Under the pieces are notes generated by a model. The model was not told the DNA's origin, searched no databases, and saw only the letters and a list, made by a program, of their open reading frames with translations. Shown piece after piece: positions 1 through 7,019 of a DNA stretch of 14,249 bases. The position numbers and the translations under genes were made by a program. Every line of letters starts with the position of its first letter. Position 1 is the first letter of the stretch. Source of the DNA: Bacteroidales bacterium (GTDB taxonomy: Bacteria > Bacteroidota > Bacteroidia > Bacteroidales > UBA932); contig JAGABD010000101.1 of the NCBI GenBank assembly GCA_017614795.1, positions 1 through 14,249 on the forward strand, written 5' to 3'.

Positions 1-498
1 GAGGAATGCGCGGGTGAGCAGGGCGGGGTTCCAGATGTTCATTCCGGTGCCGCCGAAGACCTCCTTGCCGAAGATGACGGCGAATGCCACCGCCACTGCG
101 AGCATCCAGAGGGGAACGTCCACCGGGACAATCATCGGGATGAGCATTCCGCTCATCAGGTAGCCTTCGTTGACTTCCTCGTTGCGCAAACCTGCGGAGA
201 AGAATTCTATGGCGAGACCGACGGCATATGCCACCACGTAGAGGGGCAGAACCTGAAGGAATCCCTGCCAGAAGTTGGCCAGGATCTGCAGACGTCCGTC
301 TCCGAGCGCCAGGTTGTGCTGATAGCCGACGTTCCACATTCCGAAGAGGGCAGCGGGACCGACCGCTATCACTGCGATTATCATGATGCGCTTAAGATCT
401 ATCGCATCGCGAAGGTGCGCTCCCTTGAGAGCCACCGTTCCGGGAACCTTCAGGAATGTCTGGAAGGCGTCCACTGTTGCGTGCCAAAACTTTTTCAT
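1..498 (-). CDS. nqrB: NqrB, Na+-translocating NADH:quinone reductase subunit B (N-terminal 166 residues)
   Basis: This is the membrane subunit of the Na+-NQR complex, which couples NADH oxidation by quinone to Na+ export across the inner membrane. The start ATG is at 498-496, giving MKKFWHATVDAFQTFLKVPG. The visible part has the NqrB pattern: a short amphipathic N-terminus, then hydrophobic membrane segments around residues 37-50 and 75-95. It continues through NEEVNEGYLMSGMLIPMIVP to the conserved run GGTGMNIWNPALLTRAF. The frame is cut by the window edge. The family is usually about 400 residues, so the FMN-carrying threonine in the SGAT motif lies outside. It starts 4 bp after the nqrA stop codon, so it is very likely cotranscribed with nqrA. 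Nothing looks damaged. Confidence 0.96.
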   Translation of the reverse strand, partial: MKKFWHATVDAFQTFLKVPGTVALKGAHLRDAIDLKRIMIIAVIAVGPAALFGMWNVGYQHNLALGDGRLQILANFWQGFLQVLPLYVVAYAVGLAIEFFSAGLRNEEVNEGYLMSGMLIPMIVPVDVPLWMLAVAVAFAVIFGKEVFGGTGMNIWNPALLTRAFL

Positions 499-502
499 AC
501 TC

Positions 503-1852
503 TTAAGCCATTTCTTTGAGCATCAGGTCTATGCCCTTTGCTATGATGTCCTGAATGTAGTTCTTGCTCGGGTCGATGTATTCGCAGAGGGCGAAATCTT
601 CCGGCAGAACCTCGTAGATGCCGAATTTTTCCATCTTCTCGATATCCCCTGCAAGGCAGGCCTTGAGAAGATAGACCGGGTAGATGTCCATAGGCAGCAC
701 CTTGGCGTAGTAGGCGTCGTTCATCACGAATGCGCGGGGGCCTCCGTGGAGGTTGGTGTCGCAGTCGTACTTGCGCCAGGGGGTGAGCCAGGAGAAATAC
801 GAATGGTCGGTGCTGAACTGGCCCCAGCGGATGGGTTTCGCCCAGCCGAAGAGCTCGGGTTCGGTGCCTTCCTTTATTATCGACACGGTGTCGTGGGCAG
901 TTCCCAGATAGCCTTCGGCGCCCGCGGTGACGCCCGAGAGCAAGTCGCCGCTTACGATGCGCAGGCCCTCGGCGTTGCCGCCGTAGAAGGCCGCGAGAGC
1001 GCTGAGCGGGGTGCCCGGGAGCATCTCCACATAAGCGGGCTCTATAGCCGCAGGTCCTGCAACCGCCACTTTGCGGCGCACGTCGTACACACCCTTGGCG
1101 AAGGCCTTTCCTATCGCCGCTACGGCGAACAGGGGGAGCGTCCATACGGTGTCGCCCTTGAGGATGGGGCTGACCGCCGCAATCTGCACTCCCACGTTGC
1201 CTGCGGGATGCTTGCCCTTAAAGATGTGCTTCTCCGCGTTCTGGAGTTTGCAGAAGGCGGATTCTTCGCTCTTAAGGCCGATGTGCACGGGGGAGATCTT
1301 CGCGAGTGCGTCGATGCCGACCTGGATGTCGCCGATGCGGTCCGCAAGCGTGTATTCGGTGTCCGCCGCGAGGGGAGCCGAGCTGAATGCGGAAACGAAA
1401 ACGGCCTTCGGAGTGGCGGCGGGATCCGCCACAATGCCGTAAGGTCGCTGTACGATGAAGGGCCAGAGGCCGCTTGCAAGGATATGTTCTTTAATCTGCG
1501 CCGCGTCGAGTTCGGAAGGCTTCTTAGCGCCCGGACCTTTCGCCTGCTCCTGTTTGCCGTCCGCCTGGACGAGCACCGCGAGCAACTTGCGCTTTTCTCC
1601 GCGGACAATCTCCTTTACCGTTCCGCTTACCGGCGATACCACCAGAATCGCGGCGTTGGCCTTGTCGGCAAGCACCGGCGAGCCGCAGAGCACCCTGTCG
1701 CCTTCCTTCACGAGAAGACGCGGGCTGAAGCCCTTGAAGCCGCCCGGCTGCACAGCCACTATGTCGGGGGAGACTGTCTTGGAAAGCCGGAGTTCGGCAG
1801 CCCCCGATACGGGAATGTCGAGTCCTTTTTTCAAAACGATTGTCTTGGACAT
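503..1852 (-). CDS. nqrA: NqrA, Na+-translocating NADH:quinone reductase subunit A
   Basis: This is the cytoplasmic-face, quinone-associated subunit of Na+-NQR. It has 449 residues, the normal family length (about 445-450). The N-terminus carries the family signature KKGLDIPVSGAAE (residues 8-20). It is followed by a biotinyl-lipoyl-like hammerhead region with LLVKEGDRVLCGSPVL and SPVSGTVKEIVRGEKRKL (about 46-87). The C-terminal half contains the Bacteroidota-like GYLGTAHDTVSIIKEGTEPE and a short Cys-containing tail. The ATG at 1852 is chosen because the signature follows at once and the sequence upstream is A+T-rich and non-coding. It is the first gene of the nqr cluster, and a TAnnTTTG box lies about 65 bp upstream. 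It is 84 bp from the end of queD on the same strand, so read-through from queD is possible. Confidence 0.97.
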   Translation of the reverse strand: MSKTIVLKKGLDIPVSGAAELRLSKTVSPDIVAVQPGGFKGFSPRLLVKEGDRVLCGSPVLADKANAAILVVSPVSGTVKEIVRGEKRKLLAVLVQADGKQEQAKGPGAKKPSELDAAQIKEHILASGLWPFIVQRPYGIVADPAATPKAVFVSAFSSAPLAADTEYTLADRIGDIQVGIDALAKISPVHIGLKSEESAFCKLQNAEKHIFKGKHPAGNVGVQIAAVSPILKGDTVWTLPLFAVAAIGKAFAKGVYDVRRKVAVAGPAAIEPAYVEMLPGTPLSALAAFYGGNAEGLRIVSGDLLSGVTAGAEGYLGTAHDTVSIIKEGTEPELFGWAKPIRWGQFSTDHSYFSWLTPWRKYDCDTNLHGGPRAFVMNDAYYAKVLPMDIYPVYLLKACLAGDIEKMEKFGIYEVLPEDFALCEYIDPSKNYIQDIIAKGIDLMLKEMA

Positions 1853-1916
1853 TGTATTATAATTACACTAATAGAATTCGTATGCTCAATGCGCTGCGAA
1901 TTTAGTAAAAAAGGGG

Positions 1917-1924
1917 CAAAAATA
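1917..1924 (-). promoter_or_regulatory. Candidate -7 box (TATTTTTG) for nqrAB
   Basis: On the minus strand this reads TATTTTTG, matching the Bacteroidota sigma-ABfr -7 consensus TAnnTTTG. It lies in the A+T-rich 84-bp gap between queD and nqrA and would give a leader of roughly 55-60 nt. I see no clear -33 TTTG at the expected 19-21 nt further upstream, which would fall inside the end of queD. This is a weak call based on one box. Confidence 0.35.
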
Positions 1925-1936
1925 CAATAGTATTTT

Positions 1937-2269
1937 TTAGTCGATGCAGTACTCCGCGACGTTGTTGGAGGTTTCCTCCACGCGGACTTTGTAGCAGTGG
2001 GGGACCTGGCCGGCAATCCAGCGGGCAATGTTTTCCGTCGTGGGGTTGAAGGGAAGGACCTCGTTAAGGTTCTTGTGGTCGAGGGCGTTCTTGACCTTGT
2101 CCTTGATGATGCGGAAATCGACTACCATTCCGTCCTCGTTCAGCTGCTCGGAGCGGCAGAATACCGTGACCTTCCAGTTGTGGCCGTGAAGCGGTTCGGA
2201 GAAGTGTTCGTCGCTGGTTTTTACGCAATGCGCGGCTGAAATCTCTATGGTCTTGGAAATGTAGTACAT
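1937..2269 (-). CDS. queD: QueD/PTPS-family 6-carboxytetrahydropterin synthase with Cys-to-Ser at the catalytic position
   Basis: This 110-residue, tunnel-fold, COG0720 enzyme acts on dihydroneopterin triphosphate. QueD proper makes 6-carboxy-tetrahydropterin for queuosine. The zinc ligands are visible: His14 (SAAH) and His28 and His30 (LHGH). So are the catalytic Asp64-His65 (ALDHKNLN) and Glu99 (VEET). The motif preceding LHGH is normally CxxLHGH, but here it is SEPLHGH, with TCC encoding Ser24. A cysteine does sit next to the first zinc ligand (Cys15), and Glu25 follows Ser24. The start is the ATG at 2269, because [14 protein letters not shown] is the family N-terminus. A longer open frame reaching to 2386 only overlaps folE. 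ATG and the folE stop share one base (TGATG), which implies translational coupling. Function could be queuosine, or a PTPS-III-like folate bypass, or reduced activity. Confidence 0.9.
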   Translation of the reverse strand: MYYISKTIEISAAHCVKTSDEHFSEPLHGHNWKVTVFCRSEQLNEDGMVVDFRIIKDKVKNALDHKNLNEVLPFNPTTENIARWIAGQVPHCYKVRVEETSNNVAEYCID

Positions 2270-2856
2270 CACTTTATGAGGTTTAGGAATTCGTTGCGGG
2301 TGCGATGGTCCTTGAGGAATGCTCCGGAGAAGGCGGAAGTGGTCGTGAGGGCACCGCTCTTGCAGGCTCCGCGCATGGTCATGCAACTGTGCGATGCTTC
2401 CACCACCACGGCTACGCCGAGAGGATGGAGCGCTTCCTCCATACAGTCGCGAATCTGGACCGTGAGGCGCTCCTGCACCTGAAGCCTGCGGGCGAAGCAG
2501 TCCACCATCCGGGCAATCTTGCTGAGGCCTGTGATTTTCTTGTCGGGGATGTATGCCACGTGGGCCTTGCCGGAGAAGGGGAGGAGGTGATGCTCGCAGA
2601 GGGAGTGGAGCTCGATGTCCTTCACCAGAACGACTTCGTTGTCGGGGGCGTCGAAAAGGGCGGACCGGATGATCGCCACGCCGTCCTGTTCATACCCCTG
2701 GGTAAGGAACTGCATAGCCCTGGACACCCTCTCGGGGGTCTTCAGGAGGCCTTCGCGGCCGACGTCTTCGCCCAGAAGCCGGAGGATTTCTTCCACGTGC
2801 TTCTCGAGTTCGGCGCTTACCTTGGGGTCGTAGATTTCAGTGAGTTTGTATGCCAT
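2269..2856 (-). CDS. folE: GTP cyclohydrolase I (FolE)
   Basis: FolE opens the imidazole ring of GTP to give 7,8-dihydroneopterin triphosphate, the first step to folate and queuosine. The protein has 195 residues, a normal length. Zinc ligands Cys87 and His90 lie in [10 protein letters not shown]. The third, Cys158, lies in SHSCMTMRG, with the same 71-residue spacing as the E. coli enzyme (Cys110, His113, Cys181). [16 protein letters not shown] (about 33-48) and [23 protein letters not shown] (split around 107-129) are further family blocks. It begins 16 bp after the helicase stop and overlaps the queD start by one base. The pairing with queD is biochemically direct because FolE's product is QueD's substrate. 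The start ATG is preceded closely by a TAATTTTG box, so a very short leader is possible. Confidence 0.97.
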   Translation of the reverse strand: MAYKLTEIYDPKVSAELEKHVEEILRLLGEDVGREGLLKTPERVSRAMQFLTQGYEQDGVAIIRSALFDAPDNEVVLVKDIELHSLCEHHLLPFSGKAHVAYIPDKKITGLSKIARMVDCFARRLQVQERLTVQIRDCMEEALHPLGVAVVVEASHSCMTMRGACKSGALTTTSAFSGAFLKDHRTRNEFLNLIK

Positions 2857-2863
2857 TGCGGTA

Positions 2864-2871
2864 CAAAATTA
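2864..2871 (-). promoter_or_regulatory. Possible -7 box (TAATTTTG) just upstream of folE
   Basis: The minus strand reads TAATTTTG, matching TAnnTTTG, in the 16-bp gap between the helicase and folE. A start site about 7 nt downstream would fall almost on the folE ATG, giving a nearly leaderless mRNA. No -33 TTTG is visible upstream. The match may be chance, or it may be the folE-queD promoter, independent of the helicase. Confidence 0.22.
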
Positions 2872-2872
2872 A

Positions 2873-5800
2873 TCATTTCTTCTCGTGGCGCATCTTCGCG
2901 TACTTCAAAAGCAGCAGTTTCTGCCCGTAATTGTCGAAGTCGATGGTCGCCTTGAGCTCGGGAACTTCGCCGGTGATTTCCATCACCTTGCCCGCCCCGA
3001 AACGGTTGTGCTCGATCCTGTCGCCAGCCTTGAAGCTTGTCATCGGCTCCGGAACGAAGTTGACGTCGATTACCGGAGGCTTGATGGTGGGGATAGGGCG
3101 CCTCGCTCCCGCGTCGGGCAAAGGGCCGGCCAGAGTCCCGCGAGGGGAGCCCACACCGGCATTGCCCGACCCGTAAGGCTCTCGCTGCGACGCTGCGGCT
3201 TTCTTCCGGAAATACTCGACTTTGGAGGACTCTCCGTAGCGATAGCCACCGAAACCTCCTTTCTTGGCGCCCCCGGCCGAATACCCGCCTCCGTGCCCGC
3301 CGAAACCGAAGCGTCCGAACGTATCGGAAGCCGCGCCGAATCCGTTGTCGTCATCGCTGACGGGATTCTCGATGTAGCGTTCGTCGATTTCCTTGACGAA
3401 ACGGCTGACAGGATTGCTTTCGTGCTGGCCGTTGCGCATCCTGGTCTGCGCGAAGGATACCTTGACGGCCTTTTTCGCGCGTGTCAGGGCAACATAGAAC
3501 AGGCGTCTCTCCTCTTCTATTTCGGAAAGCGATGTCATCGTCATCGCGGAAGGGAAAAGATTCTCCTCGGCGCCGGCTATGTAGACGTAAGGAAATTCGA
3601 GGCCTTTCGCGGAATGAACAGTCATCAGGGCCACCTTGTTGCTGGTATCGTCTCCCTCGCTCGCGTCTACGTTGCTGAGCAGGGCGATGTTCTCGAGGAA
3701 ATCGGCCAGGGTGACGACCGGAAGGTTCGACTCGTCGAAGGATTCATCTCCTTCCGAGTCCGCGATTATATCGTTCTGGCGCTCTTCGACAAAGGCCGCG
3801 ACCGAGTTCAGCAATTCTTCGATATTGGCCGCGCGGGCTATTCCTTCTATGGAGGTATCGCCTTTGAAGAGCGCGAGGATGCCGGATTGCCCGGCAATTT
3901 TCAAAGCTACCTCGTGAGCATCTCCGCTCGCGGCTTCGATCGCAAGATTCTCAATCATCTTGCAGAATTCCCGAATCTTTTCGGCGGCGGGGCGCTTGAG
4001 GCCGTACATTTCGTAATCCGGCTGCCAGGCGGCCTTGAACAGAGGACATTCGTGGTGCCTCGCGACTTCGTTCAAGGCGGAAAGCGAAGTGCCTCCGATG
4101 CCCCTTGCCGGCACATTCACGATGCGTTTGAAGGACTCGTTGTCGTTGACGTTCACGCAGAGCTTGAAATAGGCCATCAGGTCCTTGATTTCGGCTCTCT
4201 CGAAGAACGAATTTCCGGAATATATAATATAAGGTATGTTCCTGCGGCGAAGCTGCTCTTCGAGCGCGCGGCTCTGGGCGTTCGTGCGATAGAGAATGGC
4301 GAAATCTTCGTACTGCGCCTTGTCTTCCCGCATCCTGCTCTGGATGTCGGACACTATGAGCATCGCCTCTTCCTGCTCGGTGTATGCCTTTATCAACTCT
4401 ATCTTCTCGCCGCTTTCCCCTTCGCTGTAGCAGGTCTTCGGGATGCGGCCCTCGTTGTGTGAGATGACAGAATTCGCGGCGTCGACTATTATTCGGGTGC
4501 TGCGGTAGTTGCGTTCGAGGCGGATGAGCACGCTTTCGGGATAATCCTTCCGGAAGTTCAGTATGTTCTGGATCTGGGCTCCGCGGAAAGCGTAGATGCT
4601 CTGGCTGTCGTCGCCCACCACGCAGATGTTGCGGTGCGGTGCGGCCAGTTTCTTGAGTATCAGGTACTGCGCGTAGTTGGTGTCCTGGTACTCGTCCACC
4701 ATAATGTACGAGAAACGCGAAGAGATGTCGGCCAGCGCGTCGGGATTGTCCCTGAACAGGATGTTCATATTCACCAGGATGTCGTCGAAGTCCATCACGC
4801 CGGACTGCTTCAGCTTCTGCTGATAAAGGGCGTAGATGTCCGCAATCTGCGGCTTCCTGGCACGCGCGTCGGCCTGCATGAATTCCCTGTTGTTCCTGTA
4901 TGAATGGGGGAGGAAAAGGGCGTTCTTCGCGAATGATATGCGCGCCATCACTTCGCGGGGCTTGTACACCTTGTCGTCGAGCCCGAGTTCCTTTATGCAG
5001 GCCTTGGCCGCGCTTTCGGAATCGGACTTGTCGTAAATGGTGAAATCCTTGGGATAGCCGATGCTCTCGGCGTAGTCGCGGAGGAAGCGTACGAAGATGG
5101 AGTGGAACGTTCCCATCACCACGTGTCGCGCCTTTCCGGGGCCGACCATATTCGCGATGCGTTCCTTCATCTCTCCGGCGGCCTTCTTGGTGAAGGTGAG
5201 GGCGAGAACCCGCCACGGCTCGCATCCTCCAGCCAGGACATACGCCACCCTGCTGGTCAGCACCCGGGTCTTCCCCGAGCCCGCGCCCGCAATGATCAGA
5301 ACCGGCCCCTCCACGGTCTGCACGGCCCTGCTCTGCTCCGGATTCAAACCCTGGATGATTGAATCTAAACTCACAGGTGCAATCTTTTGCAGTCCTTGGT
5401 ACGGTTTCTTTTCTTTGTCCTTATTACGGCTTGCATCAGTGCTTGAATGTCGGATTGGTTTATCTTTTAGAACGTGGAAAGACTCTTTGCTTGCTTGATT
5501 GACCTCAGATTCATAGACAATAAGTCTTTCGAAATCTGGATCAATTGTTGAGCCATTCAGAATGGACGAACCAGAACATAACTTGGAAAGTGCATATTGA
5601 TGACATAAACAGCTTAAATCTGATTTTCTATATTGTGGTCCGCCCAGGCCCGCAGCGTCGTGCTTCCCCGACCAATTCAGTTTAAGAATTAATCTGTAAG
5701 GACTATTAGAATTATTATTGCTTATGTAGGAACTAATATCTCGGATAATCTCCTCTGATCCCCCATAATCGTACCTTAAGAAGGAGTCGCATGGCATTAT

Positions 5801-6484
5801 CTCTGATTCGCTTTTGCTGGCAAATAATTCACTCAAAAAGTCTTTGTCATGTATAGTAACTTGGTTACCATCAGACTCGACTATCCTGTGTGAATAAAAC
5901 TGCTTCAAGTCCTCGTCATTATGTATGTGAATCTCAATGATATGACCGTCTTTTATCTTATCCGGAGGGCATTGATGTTTAACCCAAATCTCAACCCATA
6001 ATTGTTGCCCATCGTCTGATTCAAGAATGATATCAGGGCGCCGGCTTCTATCAATAGGCACAGAGACCGTTTGTTCAACTATTACCTTCTTAAAAAACTT
6101 AGTTAAATCTATGTCATATAACTTAAGACGTTCCTTGCAATTGTTATTCTCCTTAAGGACGCAATTCTTGTTGCACTTAATGGGGAGATAAGCTGAAAGT
6201 ATGAAAGGAAGCTTATTCTCAACACAGATCTCGTATTGATTAGCAAATTCAAAAACTGCATATGTGTGAAGGTAAGTGTCATAACCACATTTATCACCAA
6301 TATGTCTGAAATGACGATGTCTAATGGGCCCGATAACCGGCGTCATTTCTTTTTCACAATTTGGGCAAAAATAAGAAACAGGATGCCGGTTAGCAGGATC
6401 TACGTCTTCAATTTGGATGATAGAGTGTCTATCCTCCTTATTTGTCAGAGCGTATCTGTATAGAACTTCGTCAGGGTTGTTCAT
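2873..6484 (-). CDS. pcrA: CoiA-like zinc-finger/nuclease region fused to PcrA/UvrD helicase
   Basis: This is a 1203-residue superfamily 1A 3'-5' DNA helicase with an unusual N-terminal extension. Residues 1-350 look like a CoiA-type protein: Cys40-x2-Cys43, His58-F-R-His61, Cys66 and His73 form a zinc-finger pattern. They are followed by RRPD151 and VE165IW, a plausible PD-(D/E)xK-like core with a non-standard final residue. A charged linker (about 345-370) leads to Val371 (GTG) and SLDSIIQGLNPEQ, a typical PcrA N-terminus. Helicase motifs are complete: Walker A AGAGSGKT 399-406, VDEYQD 596-601, GDDSQSIYAFRGA 624-636, RLERNYRS 655-662, LMTVHSAKGLEF 953-964 and EERRLFYVALTRAK 991-1004. A Gly-rich linker (1048-1084) and a C-terminal RIEHNRFGAGKV domain end it. 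The 833 residues from V371 are a full-length PcrA. The extension's DNA is A+T-rich, unlike the helicase part, which suggests horizontal acquisition and fusion. The helicase assignment is firm; the nuclease function is inferred. Confidence 0.9.
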   Translation of the reverse strand: MNNPDEVLYRYALTNKEDRHSIIQIEDVDPANRHPVSYFCPNCEKEMTPVIGPIRHRHFRHIGDKCGYDTYLHTYAVFEFANQYEICVENKLPFILSAYLPIKCNKNCVLKENNNCKERLKLYDIDLTKFFKKVIVEQTVSVPIDRSRRPDIILESDDGQQLWVEIWVKHQCPPDKIKDGHIIEIHIHNDEDLKQFYSHRIVESDGNQVTIHDKDFLSELFASKSESEIMPCDSFLRYDYGGSEEIIRDISSYISNNNSNSPYRLILKLNWSGKHDAAGLGGPQYRKSDLSCLCHQYALSKLCSGSSILNGSTIDPDFERLIVYESEVNQASKESFHVLKDKPIRHSSTDASRNKDKEKKPYQGLQKIAPVSLDSIIQGLNPEQSRAVQTVEGPVLIIAGAGSGKTRVLTSRVAYVLAGGCEPWRVLALTFTKKAAGEMKERIANMVGPGKARHVVMGTFHSIFVRFLRDYAESIGYPKDFTIYDKSDSESAAKACIKELGLDDKVYKPREVMARISFAKNALFLPHSYRNNREFMQADARARKPQIADIYALYQQKLKQSGVMDFDDILVNMNILFRDNPDALADISSRFSYIMVDEYQDTNYAQYLILKKLAAPHRNICVVGDDSQSIYAFRGAQIQNILNFRKDYPESVLIRLERNYRSTRIIVDAANSVISHNEGRIPKTCYSEGESGEKIELIKAYTEQEEAMLIVSDIQSRMREDKAQYEDFAILYRTNAQSRALEEQLRRRNIPYIIYSGNSFFERAEIKDLMAYFKLCVNVNDNESFKRIVNVPARGIGGTSLSALNEVARHHECPLFKAAWQPDYEMYGLKRPAAEKIREFCKMIENLAIEAASGDAHEVALKIAGQSGILALFKGDTSIEGIARAANIEELLNSVAAFVEERQNDIIADSEGDESFDESNLPVVTLADFLENIALLSNVDASEGDDTSNKVALMTVHSAKGLEFPYVYIAGAEENLFPSAMTMTSLSEIEEERRLFYVALTRAKKAVKVSFAQTRMRNGQHESNPVSRFVKEIDERYIENPVSDDDNGFGAASDTFGRFGFGGHGGGYSAGGAKKGGFGGYRYGESSKVEYFRKKAAASQREPYGSGNAGVGSPRGTLAGPLPDAGARRPIPTIKPPVIDVNFVPEPMTSFKAGDRIEHNRFGAGKVMEITGEVPELKATIDFDNYGQKLLLLKYAKMRHEKK

Positions 6485-6529
6485 TCAATTGAAGAACTTA
6501 TATGCCAGCCATCATTCATTTAAACATAT

Positions 6530-6560
6530 AGGCTTTGCTGTATTATATGCACAAAAGCCT
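6530..6560. repeat. 7-bp inverted repeat in the divergent promoter region
   Basis: AGGCTTT (6530-6536) and AAAGCCT (6554-6560) form a perfect inverted repeat with a 17-base spacer in the 157-bp gap between the helicase fusion and the lipoprotein gene. If the helicase is transcribed from the TATATTTG box at 6565-6572, this lies at the very 5' end of its mRNA. It could be an operator or a leader hairpin. The role is not known. Confidence 0.4.
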
Positions 6561-6564
6561 CGTA

Positions 6565-6572
6565 CAAATATA
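6565..6572 (-). promoter_or_regulatory. Candidate -7 box (TATATTTG) for the helicase fusion gene
   Basis: The minus strand reads TATATTTG, a full match to TAnnTTTG, 81 bases before the ATG at 6484. No good -33 TTTG is seen at the usual spacing. It lies inside the A+T-rich block. If it is the working promoter, then the housekeeping helicase, and possibly folE and queD behind it, are driven by acquired sequence. Confidence 0.42.
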
Positions 6573-6629
6573 GCATTAATTACCTCATTTTACTAGAGTA
6601 AACAGGCTAACTTTTCTAGTTATTTTGCG

Positions 6630-6637
6630 TATTTTTG
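6630..6637 (+). promoter_or_regulatory. Candidate -7 box (TATTTTTG) for the lipoprotein gene
   Basis: TATTTTTG lies only 4 bases before the ATG at 6642, and a near match (TATTTTG) lies at 6621-6627. The second would give a short leader and the first would make the message essentially leaderless. No clear -33 box is present. The A+T-richness of the region makes chance matches likely. Confidence 0.28.
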
Positions 6638-6641
6638 TGGC

Positions 6642-7019
6642 ATGCTCACATATAATAAATTGAAACGCCTTTTGGGGCTTTTTCTGCTTGTTCTGTCTAT
6701 TGTCTCCTGCCAAAAGGACAAGTTGCAAAAAGGACTATACTATGCCAATACAGTCGATGGTATGTTATATGTCGAGTTGCAAAAAGGGGGAGATTGTGTC
6801 TTGTTCTTCCAGGGAGGAGAGGAGAATGATGGCAGGTATGATATGTCAAAGGGGAAAATAACGGTGCTTGGGCATACGTCAATCAAAATAGATAATGTGG
6901 AATACTCATGGTGGTTTTATGATAAAGGAACTATCAATGGAGACTCATTTAAGGTTCAAGTACAAAGGACGTACTCTACAAAATACGAGTACCATTATTT
7001 GACATTCTACAAGCATTGA
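6642..7019 (+). CDS. Small putative surface lipoprotein of unknown function
   Basis: This encodes 125 residues that I do not recognise as a named family. The N-terminus is a lipoprotein signal peptide: positive residues (Lys6, Lys8, Arg9), a hydrophobic stretch (about 10-21) and lipobox IVSC with Cys23 as the lipidated residue. The next residues, QKDK, resemble the QKDDE-type lipoprotein export signal described in Capnocytophaga, so surface exposure is possible. The mature part (about 100 residues) is rich in aromatic and beta-forming residues with alternating patterns (YVELQKGGDCVLFF, IKIDNVEYSWWFYDKGTING). This suggests a small beta-barrel or lipocalin-like sandwich, by inference only. It is the only plus-strand gene in the window and is divergent from the helicase fusion. 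It shares that gene's low G+C, so it is probably part of the same acquired block. No partner gene follows. Confidence 0.78.
   Translation: MLTYNKLKRLLGLFLLVLSIVSCQKDKLQKGLYYANTVDGMLYVELQKGGDCVLFFQGGEENDGRYDMSKGKITVLGHTSIKIDNVEYSWWFYDKGTINGDSFKVQVQRTYSTKYEYHYLTFYKH

Noticed and set aside
383..1930. A plus-strand open frame of 515 codons opposite nqrA
   Set aside because: NqrA on the minus strand is full length and conserved. The antisense product is composition-driven and has no motif.
2270..2386. A 39-residue N-terminal extension of QueD
   Set aside because: It lies entirely within the folE coding region. The known family N-terminus begins at the ATG at 2269.
2885..4462. A plus-strand open frame of 525 codons opposite the helicase
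   Set aside because: It lies wholly over PcrA motifs on the other strand and resembles no protein family.
3951..5225. A minus-strand 424-codon frame inside the helicase in another reading frame
   Set aside because: Its Arg/Gly/Pro-rich sequence is a frame-shifted shadow of the helicase. The main frame holds all helicase motifs without interruption.
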